A stretch of DNA of 39,026 nt from a candidate division FCPU426 bacterium (GTDB lineage Bacteria; Oederibacteriota; JAAXVQ01; JAUVAV01). The DNA lies in assembly GCA_030591525.1 (NCBI GenBank), contig JAUVAV010000029.1, forward strand, positions 1 through 39,026, read 5' to 3'. Made by a program: the position numbers and the translations under genes. The notes beneath the pieces are model-generated. The model did not search any database. It saw only the letters and a program-made list of their open reading frames with translations, and was not told the DNA's origin. The first letter of the stretch is position 1; each line of letters starts with the position of its first letter. Positions 18,797 to 26,500 of this stretch are shown piece after piece.

Positions 18797-18830
18797 ATTA
18801 AAACGTACCATATCTCGTACGTATTGTCAA
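18797..18830 (-). promoter_or_regulatory. Promoter and operator of the YefM/YoeB-type pair
   Basis: On the minus strand TTGACAATAC (18821-18830) supplies a perfect -35 box. It is followed by the inverted repeat ACGTAC-N8-GTACGT (18803-18822), which overlaps the spacer and the -10 region. E. coli YefM recognises TGTACA-centred palindromes, so a GTAC-centred operator is plausible. The -10 box (TACGTT, spacer 17) is weak. Confidence 0.6.
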
Positions 18831-18836
18831 TAGTAA

Positions 18837-18988
18837 AGACATTAGGGCCAGGTCTGGAAATATACGAGGCGCATATAAAATATGGAGATACTTTAAAAGA
18901 GATTGCCGATCAGTTGCAAACCCATTATACTACGGACAGTAAAGTGATAGCCGAAGAGGAAAAAAAGAAAAATGATATTGGAAATTAG
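18837..18988 (+). pseudogene. Relic of a REP-associated transposase C-terminus
   Basis: The frame reads GLEIYEAHIKYGDTLKEIADQLQ and then HYTTDSKVIAEEEKKKNDIGN before a stop. The pattern YEAH..YG.TLKEIA..L..HYTT.SKVI is the helix-turn-helix tail found in many REP-associated Y1 transposases. No start codon with a ribosome-binding site is present and the catalytic HUH domain is missing. The upstream frame runs through the antitoxin promoter. This is a leftover of an insertion or of recombination between repeats, not a gene. Confidence 0.6.
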
Positions 18989-19046
18989 GGACGCTGATTC
19001 TTAAGTTGCTTTAATTTTCGAACGCATTCTCAGAATCAACGTCCCC
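18988..19046. repeat. REP-like palindrome beside transposase relics
   Basis: GGGACGCTGATTCTTAAG at the left pairs imperfectly with CTCAGAATCAACGTCCC at the right, giving a long hairpin. It begins at the stop codon of the first transposase relic and is followed by a second relic. That is the position expected of the structured ends recognised by REP-associated transposases. Confidence 0.6.
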
Positions 19047-19057
19047 AAAACCCAGAG

Positions 19058-19141
19058 ATGGCGCATCATTTGGGAGTGAATAATTCGAGCATCAATCGTG
19101 CGCTGGTGCGTTGTGAACAGGAGAGGGAAAAGGGTGAATGA
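19058..19141 (+). pseudogene. Second relic of a transposase-type helix-turn-helix tail
   Basis: A 27-codon frame reads MAHHLGVNNSSINRALVRCE and ends EQEREKGE before TGA. The pattern LGVNNSSINRAL resembles the C-terminal helix-turn-helix of Y1 transposases (iA.hLGvs.S.vsra). The rest of the protein is absent. It may be a decayed piece of another copy of the family. It is too short to name with certainty. Confidence 0.4.
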
Positions 19142-19212
19142 GCAATGCATCGTGAGAACCAACGTCCCCTATTTCACCATCTTCAAGATGAAGAAACTAG
19201 AAAGGGAAATCA

Positions 19213-20379
19213 ATGTTTGAAGTCAATGAAAAAGAAGCAATAAAATATATAGATGGGAAACTTGAAGAGTTTATTGCCATTTTAAATAAAGAAAACTTGA
19301 GTTATCCTGATAAAGATTATGATTATACCTTTAGAAGTACTCAGGATATAATCAATCAACTTTTTCCAGACGAAAAAAATTCATTTAAATTACAAACATA
19401 TCCTGTTATTGGTGTGACGGCAGATAGGAGTGAGTCAGCCAGACTTAGCGAGTTCAAAAATCATATTAATAGGTGTATTAATCAATTGATAGTATATAAG
19501 GAAAAAATTATTAATTTTTGGAGTGTCGCAAGTACTTCTGAAAAAATTTCAAATAATGGTTCAAAGCCACTGATATTTATCAGCCACGCAGCAGCTGATG
19601 CAGATCTAGCAAATGCAATAAAATGTGAAATAGATAAAGTTTTTCGAGATAAAATAGATATATTTTGTACAAGCTTTCCTAAAACTATTACTACAGGTGA
19701 TGAATGGCTTGAAGAAATTGAGAGTAAATTAAATGTTTGTAAATATTTAATTTTATTAGTGTCACCAAAATCAATATACAGGAAATGGTTCTGGCTAGAA
19801 CTAGGTACAGTATGGTTGAAAAGAAAAAGAAAGGAGTGCCGCATTTTACCCTTGTGTACACCAGGGATGAAAAATAGCTTACCTGTGCCAATTGAAAGAT
19901 TGCAAGCAAAGGATATTGGCAAAGATGATGAGATTCGATATTTCATCGAGGAAATTGTCAGAAATGAAAAATTTGGAGATGTTGGAAAGCTTGAGATACG
20001 AAAAATAATAGAAAAGATTCCTAATTATAAAAAATTATCCAAAGAAGATGTTGAAATAGAGATTAATGATATTAAAAATTTAATAATTAAGAGTGAAGAA
20101 AAAACCGAATTAACGGATATAGCAAAAGATATACTGCTGGAAGCAGCTCAAGATAAAAGCGGACAAATTCTAATTTTAAAAGCATTAGGTGGAATATATA
20201 CCATCTCTACTAATGGCAGAAATATCACAGGGAATAATGCTCGAGAGATAGCTGCATTTAAGGCGGCTATTGATAAATTATATTCTTATCAGTTATTAGA
20301 ACCTATTGGGGATAGGGGGGAGTGTTTTATTTTGACAGATTCAGGATATACCCTGGCAGATGAGCTAAGTGGGAAATGA
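19213..20379 (+). CDS. TIR-domain protein, possible NAD-degrading defence effector
   Basis: This 388-residue protein is much more AT-rich than the flanking core genes. Residues ~1-110 are unrecognised. A TIR domain follows from about residue 118: PLIFISHAAADADLANAIK, then IDIFCTSFPKTITTGDEWLE, then LILLVSPKSIYRKWFWLELG. The S-P-x-S...W-x3-E pattern of NAD-cleaving TIR domains is complete, with the candidate catalytic Glu at 196. The last ~90 residues (ILILKALGGIYTIS ... LLEPIGDRGECFILTDSGY) look like a winged helix. There is no membrane segment. The ribosome-binding site is weak (AAAGGGAAATCA-ATG). No partner gene of Thoeris or CBASS lies nearby, so it appears to be a stand-alone TIR protein. 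A defence role is inferred from domain and island context. Confidence 0.8.
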   Translation: MFEVNEKEAIKYIDGKLEEFIAILNKENLSYPDKDYDYTFRSTQDIINQLFPDEKNSFKLQTYPVIGVTADRSESARLSEFKNHINRCINQLIVYKEKIINFWSVASTSEKISNNGSKPLIFISHAAADADLANAIKCEIDKVFRDKIDIFCTSFPKTITTGDEWLEEIESKLNVCKYLILLVSPKSIYRKWFWLELGTVWLKRKRKECRILPLCTPGMKNSLPVPIERLQAKDIGKDDEIRYFIEEIVRNEKFGDVGKLEIRKIIEKIPNYKKLSKEDVEIEINDIKNLIIKSEEKTELTDIAKDILLEAAQDKSGQILILKALGGIYTISTNGRNITGNNAREIAAFKAAIDKLYSYQLLEPIGDRGECFILTDSGYTLADELSGK

Positions 20380-20678
20380 TGGGACCCGTTGTACAGATAG
20401 TCGAGTAAGATGTATTAGTTTATGAACTTTAGGGACGCTGTGATCTTCCCCCGAAAAAAATGACACCCCGTTAAGCTACTCACCGCATCTTCTCATCCTC
20501 CGCCGGATTATGATAGTTCAAATACGAATGCTGTGGCAGCTATTATAGAAAAGTTCTATATACCCTGAATCCTAAGTAGAAAAGTATAAAATCAATTTTA
20601 AGGTTTAATTATTATAGTTTTCAAGAAATGAGCTTTCACCCGAATGGTGAAAAATGGATTGAGAAGTTAGAATATTTG
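20380..20678. other. Intergenic, no gene seen
   Basis: This AT-rich stretch lies after the TIR gene. An AGGGACGCTGTGATCTTCCCC motif near 20431-20451 resembles the REP-like arms at 18988. I see no frame of note. Confidence 0.35.
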
Positions 20679-21036
20679 CACCCCGAAGGGGTGAAACATA
20701 CCAGCCCAGGGCAGCGCCCTGGGAATATGGGCACACAGTATATTTTAGCCCTGAAAGGGCGAAACATAGTTAATCATTTATAAATATCATTGCCATAGAT
20801 ATGGCTCATCATAATTATTGCTGCCGGATAAGCGTGCAGGTTAGAGGGGATATCCAAAGGAAGGGACTTGCAGCGGTTCTTGGTGCTAAAGACTATGTGA
20901 AGAATGAATTCGGGATAATGATTGTGTCATAATGTATACTGACCTTGATATATTTCGCCCTTTCAGGGTTTTGGTGTTAGGCGGCTTGTTACCCAGGGCG
21001 GTGCCCTGGGCTATTATATGTCACCCCGTTGGGGTG
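20679..21036. repeat. Mirrored array of six short palindromes
   Basis: Three hairpins on the left are CACCCCGAAGGGGTG (20679), CCCAGGGCAGCGCCCTGGG (20705) and GCCCTGAAAGGGC (20748). They are repeated in reverse order and opposite orientation on the right: GCCCTTTCAGGG (20957), CCCAGGGCGGTGCCCTGGG (20992) and CACCCCGTTGGGGTG (21022). Spacer words such as GAAACATA are shared between the arms. The whole is a large inverted repeat around a roughly 190-base centre that holds a 43-codon frame. Such arrays are typical of REP-type elements. Confidence 0.75.
20801..20932 (+). other. 43-codon open frame inside the mirrored palindrome array
   Basis: ATG 20801 to TAA 20930-20932 encodes a peptide beginning MAHHNYCC and ending GAKDYVKNEFGIMIVS. 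There is no convincing ribosome-binding site. The C-terminal half looks protein-like and could be the tail of a lost gene carried between the inverted arms. I do not recognise it. Confidence 0.25.
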
Positions 21037-21141
21037 CCCTTTTTTATAATCATCAATAAAAAAGGCTAGATTGGAAATACTCGTGGAACTGGAAAAGTCG
21101 CGGCTGCTTACGGGAAATAGCAAGGTTATTTTTTATGAAAC

Positions 21142-21333
21142 ATGGGGGACGTAATTAAAATAACCAGTTAACGGCTATAACCCCTGGGGCGGCGTTCGTG
21201 TGCAAAAAGGATAACGCAGCGTAGGGGCATGGCATTCGCTTTCGGCTACGTCGTAACCAGGGCGGGTTTGGAACCCGCCCCTACATTAACAAATCTACCA
21301 TTGTTATCATCCTACCCACATCTTTCAACCTCT
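21142..21333. repeat. Long direct repeat, copy 1 (left of the HigBA-type pair)
   Basis: About 192 bases are almost identical to 22277-22475: both read ATTAAAATAACCAGTTAACG near the start and ATCTTTCAACCTCT at the end. Each contains the GGGCGGGTTTGGAACCCGCCC hairpin. The two copies lie in the same orientation and bracket the toxin-antitoxin pair. Confidence 0.85.
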
Positions 21334-21439
21334 CATGAAGAATAGGGGAAAGTCATTACGTCCCTATGATTTTTTTGACGGCAGGTTATGTCAAGAAAAT
21401 AATCTGAATGAAAATTCTCTTTTACCTGTCTAAAAAGGT

Positions 21440-21553
21440 ATGCCAAGACAAAAGCGATTGGGAATACCGGATGGGATTTATCATGTTTCTCTAAGGGCAA
21501 GGTATAGTTATGGAATAAGTTTGTGGGAGGATGTCAATGGAATACAAAATTAG
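21440..21553 (+). pseudogene. N-terminal relic of a REP-associated Y1 transposase
   Basis: ATG 21440 starts MPRQKRLGIPDGIYHVSLRA, the usual opening of REP-associated tyrosine transposases (M.R..R...PG.IYHV..R). After about 21 residues the similarity ends and the frame stops at 21551-21553. The catalytic HUH motif and tyrosine are missing. The toxin gene starts inside this frame, so the toxin-antitoxin pair appears to have landed in, or replaced, the transposase. Confidence 0.6.
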
Positions 21554-21902
21554 ATTTTATACAGATAAAAATAATTATAGCCAAGTGAAGGAATTTATAA
21601 AAAGCCAGGGGGATAAATTTAAATCTAAGCTGTATGGATTTTTGGATCAGTTGAAAATCAAGGGGCCGACGTTACCCCGACCAATAGCGGATACGCTGAA
21701 AGACGGGATACATGAATTAAGAATAAAGTACAAAGGGAATGTAAGAATATTGTATTTTTTTATCCAGCGTGATCAAATAATTTTTTCAAACGCATTCGTT
21801 AAGAAAGGCAGCAAGGTCCCGGAATCTGAGATAAACAAGGCTAAAAAGAACCGGAAAGAATTAGAGATGGGTTTGCGGAGAGGAGAAATAGAATTATTAT
21901 AG
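21537..21902 (+). CDS. HigB/RelE-type toxin (Gp49-like)
   Basis: The 121-residue protein looks like the phage Gp49/HigB-like toxin family of ribosome-dependent RNases. Hallmarks are IADTLKDGIHELRIKYKG, NVRILYFFIQRDQIIFSNAF and VKKGSKVPESEINKAKKN. I chose ATG 21537 (MEYKIRFYTD) because GGGAGG ends 6 bases upstream; the ATG at 21531 is too close to that box. The toxin precedes its antitoxin, which is the HigBA order. The frame is intact. The pair lies between two ~190-base direct repeats. Confidence 0.83.
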   Translation: MEYKIRFYTDKNNYSQVKEFIKSQGDKFKSKLYGFLDQLKIKGPTLPRPIADTLKDGIHELRIKYKGNVRILYFFIQRDQIIFSNAFVKKGSKVPESEINKAKKNRKELEMGLRRGEIELL

Positions 21903-21910
21903 GAAATCAA

Positions 21911-21939
21911 TTGACAATACACTATATATAGTGTAAGCT
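21911..21939 (+). promoter_or_regulatory. Antitoxin promoter with perfect palindromic operator
   Basis: TTGACA (21911-21916) is directly followed by the perfect 16-base palindrome ACACTATATATAGTGT (21919-21934). This lies between toxin and antitoxin, so the antitoxin can probably be transcribed on its own and can repress itself. The first ten bases, TTGACAATAC, are identical to the promoter of the YefM/YoeB-type pair at 18.8 kb. The -10 box (TAAGCT, spacer 17) is weak. Confidence 0.6.
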
Positions 21940-21968
21940 GTTAATAGTTCAAAAAAGAGGTGTTAAAC

Positions 21969-22268
21969 ATGAGAAAGTTGATTAAATACGAGGATGAGTT
22001 ACAAGAAAGCTTGAAAGATCCAAAATTCAAGAAAATGTATGAGAAAGACAAAGTACTTGCCGGATTGGCAGTTAAAATAGCAGAATTAAGGTATGCGGAA
22101 GGACTGACGCAAAAACAGTTGGCAAGTAGATTACATACAACGCAGCAAATGGTCTCGAATTGGGAAACTTGCGGAACTGGAAACATCGAGGTGAAATCAT
22201 TAGAAAAAATCGCGGAAGTATTAAACGCAAAATTAAAAATAGATTTTATACCTAGGGGACATGGCTAA
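21969..22268 (+). CDS. HigA-type antitoxin with XRE helix-turn-helix
   Basis: This is a 99-residue antitoxin and transcriptional repressor for the HigB-like toxin. The helix-turn-helix is seen as AEGLTQKQLASRLHTTQQMVSNWETCG, given here across its two helices, followed by IEVKSLEKIAEVLNAKL. The N-terminal ~45 residues form the helical toxin-neutralising region. I chose ATG 21969 because AGAGGTG lies 6-7 bases upstream; the GTG at 21960 belongs to that box. The palindromic operator upstream fits autoregulation. Confidence 0.85.
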   Translation: MRKLIKYEDELQESLKDPKFKKMYEKDKVLAGLAVKIAELRYAEGLTQKQLASRLHTTQQMVSNWETCGTGNIEVKSLEKIAEVLNAKLKIDFIPRGHG

Positions 22269-22276
22269 CTATAAAA

Positions 22277-22475
22277 ATGGGGGGCGTTATTAAAATAACC
22301 AGTTAACGGCTATAACCCCTGGGGCGTCGTTCGTGTGCAAAAAGGATCACGCAGCGTAGGGGCATGGCATTCGTTTTCGCTTTCGGCTACGTCGTAACCA
22401 GGGCGGGTTTGGAACCCGCCCCCTACATTAACAAATCTACCATGGTTATCATCCTACTCACATCTTTCAACCTCT
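22277..22475. repeat. Long direct repeat, copy 2 (right of the HigBA-type pair)
   Basis: This is the second copy of the repeat at 21142-21333, with a few substitutions and a short extra GTTTTC near 22371. It begins 8 bases after the antitoxin stop codon. Confidence 0.85.
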
Positions 22476-22741
22476 GGTGTGCGAAAGCATCTTGCGAGGG
22501 GATTACAGGTTAAGGTAAATTTGATTGCTTTGAGATGCAAGTCGGAGCGAAACCGGTTCTGGCGTTAATCCGAAAAAGGTGCGGTAGGCGGCGCTCATCT
22601 CTAAGTTTACAAAGTTGACACCTGGAGTTCCCCCATTCCCAAACTTCATTTATCATTGCCGTACTGACCGGCTTTTGTTACACTATATTTAAAATACAGT
22701 TTCCCGGCTGGATAAATTGTATGACTTCGTGGAGGCAATTG
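22476..22741. other. Intergenic, no gene seen
   Basis: This stretch lies between the direct repeat and the nucleotidyltransferase partner gene. I see no frame of note. A short AT-rich tract, CACTATATTTAAAATACAG near 22682-22700, could hold the promoter of the next gene pair, but no convincing -35 box is present. Confidence 0.3.
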
Positions 22742-22960
22742 ATGCAGGAAAGGGAAGAGTTATTAAAATGGGTTCAGCGCTGGAAAAGCGTCGAACTGGT
22801 TATGCAAAAGGTAAAAAAATCCGAATTGCCAAAAACTTCAACTCCTCAAGCTCTGCTCAATTTGGCGGACGCATTTGAATCCTGCCGCAGGAATTTTTCT
22901 CCCCGCTTATACTCCGGCCTGATTGACCAGCAAAAATATTTCCGGAAAATGCTAAAATGA
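22742..22960 (+). CDS. Small partner protein of a nucleotidyltransferase pair
   Basis: This is a 72-residue, helix-rich protein (MQEREELLKWVQRWKSVELV ... SPRLYSGLIDQQKYF). Small proteins of this kind are encoded directly upstream of a minimal nucleotidyltransferase in many genomes, and the pairs are usually regarded as toxin-antitoxin-like. I chose ATG 22742 because GGAGG lies 6 bases upstream. Its stop overlaps the start of the next frame as ATGA (22957-22960), indicating translational coupling. The downstream partner is broken here, so this gene may be an orphan. Confidence 0.6.
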   Translation: MQEREELLKWVQRWKSVELVMQKVKKSELPKTSTPQALLNLADAFESCRRNFSPRLYSGLIDQQKYFRKMLK

Positions 22961-23227
22961 TAGGACTGTTTCAGGTAGCGGTCGATTTGCAGCAATTGTG
23001 CGGCAAACAGGGATGGCGTTTCTGCTTCATGCTCAGCTGAAGATCTTATTGTGCTTAAAGCGTTTGCCGATCGTGATCGTGACTGGCTTGATATTCAAGG
23101 TATTCTAATCAGGCAGCGCGGTCAACTTGACTTTGACCTTATTAACACGGAACTTGAACCCTTATGCAAAATTAAAGAAGCGCCGCATATACTTTCTAAG
23201 TTCCATAGCCTGAAAAAAGACACATAA
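22957..23227 (+). pseudogene. Internally deleted nucleotidyltransferase
   Basis: The first 23 codons read MIGLFQVAVDLQQLCGKQGW followed by RFCF, the N-terminus of a nucleotidyltransferase family that normally continues into IGGLA and an Asp-x-Asp site. Here it is followed by a stop at 23038. In another frame, starting at about 23030, the C-terminal third of the same family resumes: CSAEDLIVLKAFADRDRDWL ... LEPLCKIKEAPHILSKF, to TAA 23225-23227. The middle of the gene, with the catalytic aspartates, is gone. The tail is well preserved, so the deletion is probably recent. Confidence 0.7.
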
Positions 23228-23306
23228 TCCTAATTTTTGCACGTGATTTTAAATGAACTTATGTCGATTTCTGTATTTGTGGATACACGAATTAAACTGC
23301 TGGAAT

Positions 23307-23336
23307 AAAAAAAGGGCCGCCCCATGGGGGCGGCCC
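23307..23336 (-). terminator. Rho-independent terminator of glnA
   Basis: On the minus strand GGGCCGCCCC and GGGGCGGCCC form a ten-base-pair GC-rich stem with a three-base loop, followed by a run of seven T. It sits about 20-50 bases past the glnA stop codon. Confidence 0.9.
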
Positions 23337-23354
23337 GGGTAAGCAATCCCAAAC

Positions 23355-24779
23355 TTAAATATCGTAATACATGGCGAATTCCCAGGGGTGCGGCCGTAAG
23401 GCCAGGGCCTGAACCTCATTCTTCAGTTTGTAATCAATCCAGGTCTCAATAACATCACTGGTAAAGACATCGCCTTTCAGCAGGAAAGCGTGGTTTGCTT
23501 CCAAAGCCTGCAAGGCCGTGCGCAAGGAACCCGGAGTCTGGGGCACCTTGGCTGCTTCCTCGGGCGGAAGGTCATAGATGTTTTTGTCCAGGGGATCTCC
23601 CGGATTAATCTTGTTCTGGATGCCGTCTACTGCTGCCATCAGCATGGCGGAAAAGGCCAGATAAGGATTGCAGCTGGGGTCCGGGCAGCGGAATTCAAAG
23701 CGCTTGGCTTTAGGTGAGGTGGAATACATGGGCACGCGTATGGCTGCGCTGCGGTTACGGCGCGAATAAGCCAGATTGACCGGCGCCTCAAAGCCTGGCA
23801 CCAGCCGTTTATAGCTGTTGGTAGTGGGGTTAGTAAAGGCCAAAAGGGCGGGAGCGTGCTTTAGAATGCCGCCGATGGCATGCATGGCCATTTCCGACAT
23901 GCCGGCATAGCCATCCCCGGCAAATAAATTTTTACTCGCCTTCCATAATGACATATGCACATGCATGCCGCTGCCATTGTCATTAAAGAGCGGTTTGGGC
24001 ATAAAGGTCACGGTTTTATTGTGCTGACGCGCGGTATTCTTGACAATATATTTGTATTTCAGTAAATCGTCCGCCATTTCCACCAGCGGCGCAAATCGCA
24101 TATCAATTTCAGCCTGTCCGCCCGTAGCCACCTCATGATGCTGGGCTTCTACCAGGATTCCCACTTTTTCCAGATTAAGGACCATCTCGCTTCTTAAGTC
24201 CTGCTGGCTGTCCGTTGGTGGAACCGGGAAATACCCCTCCTTGTAGCGAGGTTTGTAACCCAAATTGGGATTCTCTATCCGCCCGGAGTTCCAGCGGCCC
24301 TCGACTGAATCTATGTGATAGTAGCCTTCATGCTCGTTCTGGTCAAAGCGGATATCGTCGAAAATAAAAAACTCGGCTTCCGGACCGAAATAAACCGTAT
24401 CAGCTATGCCCAGCGTTTTCACATAGTTGTTAGCTTTTTGCGCCACATGCCGGGGATCCCGGGAATAGTCTTCCCCGGTAATGGGATCACAGATATTGCA
24501 AATCATTACCAGAGTTCTGGCCTGCATAAAAGGATCAATAAAAGCCGTGGAGGGAATGGGCTTAACCAGCATATCCGACTCATTAATCGCCTGCCAGCCG
24601 CGGATACTGGAACCGTCAAAACCCAGACCCTTTTCAAAAGTATCTTCCTCAATTTCCCTGGGCGGCACGCTGAAATGCTGCCAAAGACCCGGAAAATCCA
24701 TGAAACGCAGGTCCACGATCTGAATTTTTTCTTGTTGGATTAAATTTAAAACATCTTTCGGGGTTTTAAGTTCGCTCAT
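23355..24779 (-). CDS. glnA: Glutamine synthetase type I
   Basis: The enzyme makes glutamine from glutamate, ammonia and ATP as a dodecamer. Seen in order: [48 protein letters not shown], the ATP-site region [13 protein letters not shown], and the C-terminal [11 protein letters not shown]. The adenylylation loop [11 protein letters not shown] is present with Tyr402, as in GSI-beta enzymes regulated by GlnE. At 474 residues it has normal length. AGGAGG precedes the ATG. A sigma-54 promoter lies 35-51 bases upstream, and the gene for the probable sigma-54 activator lies directly behind it in the same orientation. Confidence 0.97.
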   Translation of the reverse strand: MSELKTPKDVLNLIQQEKIQIVDLRFMDFPGLWQHFSVPPREIEEDTFEKGLGFDGSSIRGWQAINESDMLVKPIPSTAFIDPFMQARTLVMICNICDPITGEDYSRDPRHVAQKANNYVKTLGIADTVYFGPEAEFFIFDDIRFDQNEHEGYYHIDSVEGRWNSGRIENPNLGYKPRYKEGYFPVPPTDSQQDLRSEMVLNLEKVGILVEAQHHEVATGGQAEIDMRFAPLVEMADDLLKYKYIVKNTARQHNKTVTFMPKPLFNDNGSGMHVHMSLWKASKNLFAGDGYAGMSEMAMHAIGGILKHAPALLAFTNPTTNSYKRLVPGFEAPVNLAYSRRNRSAAIRVPMYSTSPKAKRFEFRCPDPSCNPYLAFSAMLMAAVDGIQNKINPGDPLDKNIYDLPPEEAAKVPQTPGSLRTALQALEANHAFLLKGDVFTSDVIETWIDYKLKNEVQALALRPHPWEFAMYYDI

Positions 24780-24813
24780 TTTGTCCTCCTAGGGTATTTT
24801 ATTTTTATTTAGT

Positions 24814-24830
24814 AGCAATTTTCATGCCGG
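24814..24830 (-). promoter_or_regulatory. Sigma-54 (-24/-12) promoter of glnA
   Basis: The minus strand reads CCGGCATGAAAATTGCT. Against the consensus YTGGCACGNNNNTTGCW it matches 11 of 13 defined positions, with GG and GC ten bases apart. Transcription would start near 24803, leaving a leader of about 24 bases with the ribosome-binding site. Confidence 0.8.
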
Positions 24831-24970
24831 GAATATTTTAGTAGGCGATTTTTGAATAAGCTTTTATTTTAGAGACTATCGCCCATAAGCTTTTCTTTTC
24901 CAAACAGACAATTACTACGAAAATGTTATTTTAACCGGGAATTAAACACTTTTTTGTAATTTGATAATAT

Positions 24971-26500
24971 TTAATAACTCTTAGGAGTTATCCCGTACTT
25001 TTGAATTTTATAATTGAATATCCGCTCGGTGAGCCCCAAAACAGCCGCGGCTTTTTTTTGGTATCCCCGGCTTTTCTTAAGCGCGTCAATAACAAGTTCT
25101 TTTTCCTGATTTTCAATGATTTCCTGGAAAGAGCCGGGCCGTGGTATGGCATCAGTGTCCGCCATGCGTAAAGAAGGAGGCAGATGTTCGGAACGGATAA
25201 CCCCTTCCCGGCATAATAAAACCGCCCGCTCAATGCAATTCTCCAACTCCCGCACATTACCCGGCCAATGATAACTGGTGAGCATCTCGATGGCCGGGGT
25301 TGATATCCGGTTTATATTTTTCTTGCTTTCCCGGCAGAATTTTTCCAAAAAACAATCGGCCAGCAGCATGATGTCATCCTTACGTTCCCTTAAAGGCGGC
25401 AGATAGATGGGAAAAACATTGACCCGGTAGTAAAGGTCTTCACGGAAGGTTTTATGCTTAATGGCTTCCTCGAGATTCTTGTGAGTCGCCACAATGATCC
25501 GGACATTGGTGTGGATCGTTTTTCTTCCACCCAAGCGTTCGAATTCGCGGGTCTGGAGTACCCGGAGCAGTTTTATCTGTATACTGACCGGGAAATCGCC
25601 AATCTCATCGAGAAATAAGGTGCCATCGTGGGCCCATTCAAAACGCCCGATTTTACGTTCCAGAGCGCCGGTAAAAGCTCCCTTTTCATGTCCGAATAAT
25701 TCGCTTTCCAGCAGGCTTTCCGGAAAAGCATTGCAGTTGACCTTGATAAAAGGCTTTTGCGCCCTCGGGCTGCCGTAATGAATGGCATGGGCGACCAGTT
25801 CCTTGCCCGTGCCGCTTTCTCCTCGGATTAAAACCGTGGTTGCGCTTTCCGCCACTTGTTCGGTCATGCGGTAGACCTCCTGCATGGCATTGGAGTTGCC
25901 TACCATATTATTAACATCGAATCTATGCTTGAGATCCTGCTTAAGACGCAGGTTTTCATCTTCCAGATTTTTCTTTTCTTTCTCTACCCGGCGAGTGAGT
26001 TTAATCGCCTGGGCAATCATGGGCGCCATGATTTTTAAAATCCGGAGATCATCGTCCAGGCTGCGGTGACCGCTGACTTTTTTGTCCACGCTTAAAGCCC
26101 CGATGGTCTTGCCTTCAAATTTAATGGGAACACATAAAAACGCTGTTTGATGCCCGGGGGATCGCAGGCGGGCGCCGGTCCGGTGTAGAAAACCATTTTC
26201 CCGTTCAATATCCGGAATAATCACCGAACGCCCGGTTTGGACGACCTTGCCCGTGATTCCCTCGCCGAGGCGGTAACGCCCCAATTCCTGGGCCTGTTGG
26301 CTGAGGCCGTGAGCCAGGGAGATATTGATCATTTTCGTGCTTTCATCCAGCAAAGTGATGGTGCCATAGTCCAGTTTCAATTTTTCCGAGAGCATTTTCA
26401 AAATGGACCTCAGCATTTGGTCGCGGTCCGCGGCCTCGGCCAAAATATTGGTAGTGGCCTGCAGCATCTCGATTTGCTCTTCAGGAATGGTTTTGCCCAT
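24971..26500 (-). CDS. Sigma-54-dependent activator, GAF-AAA+-Fis (NifA-like)
   Basis: This is a transcription activator that opens sigma-54 promoters using ATP. The N-terminal GAF domain (about residues 25-165) is joined by a charged coiled linker to the AAA+ domain. That domain has Walker A GESGTGKE near 225, the sigma-54 contact loop GAFTGA near 273, and Walker B GTLFLDEIGDF. The C-terminal Fis-type helix-turn-helix ends KKAAAVLGLTERIFNYKIQK. I chose ATG 26500, with AAGGAG seven bases upstream, giving 509 residues; an upstream ATG at 26539 lacks such a box. Domain order matches NifA/FhlA rather than NtrC, as there is no receiver domain. It lies between two operons with sigma-54 promoters, its likely targets. 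Confidence 0.9.
   Translation of the reverse strand: MGKTIPEEQIEMLQATTNILAEAADRDQMLRSILKMLSEKLKLDYGTITLLDESTKMINISLAHGLSQQAQELGRYRLGEGITGKVVQTGRSVIIPDIERENGFLHRTGARLRSPGHQTAFLCVPIKFEGKTIGALSVDKKVSGHRSLDDDLRILKIMAPMIAQAIKLTRRVEKEKKNLEDENLRLKQDLKHRFDVNNMVGNSNAMQEVYRMTEQVAESATTVLIRGESGTGKELVAHAIHYGSPRAQKPFIKVNCNAFPESLLESELFGHEKGAFTGALERKIGRFEWAHDGTLFLDEIGDFPVSIQIKLLRVLQTREFERLGGRKTIHTNVRIIVATHKNLEEAIKHKTFREDLYYRVNVFPIYLPPLRERKDDIMLLADCFLEKFCRESKKNINRISTPAIEMLTSYHWPGNVRELENCIERAVLLCREGVIRSEHLPPSLRMADTDAIPRPGSFQEIIENQEKELVIDALKKSRGYQKKAAAVLGLTERIFNYKIQKYGITPKSY

Noticed and set aside
18749-18988. 79-codon frame as an intact gene
   Set aside because: It starts inside the antitoxin gene on the other strand and crosses its promoter. 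Only the tail resembles a protein, a transposase relic.
20679-21036. CRISPR array
   Set aside because: The repeats are short self-palindromes in mirror order with unequal spacing. There is no regular repeat-spacer pattern and no cas gene.
21142-22475. The long direct repeats as phage attachment sites
   Set aside because: No integrase or phage structural gene lies between them, and no tRNA gene is adjacent.
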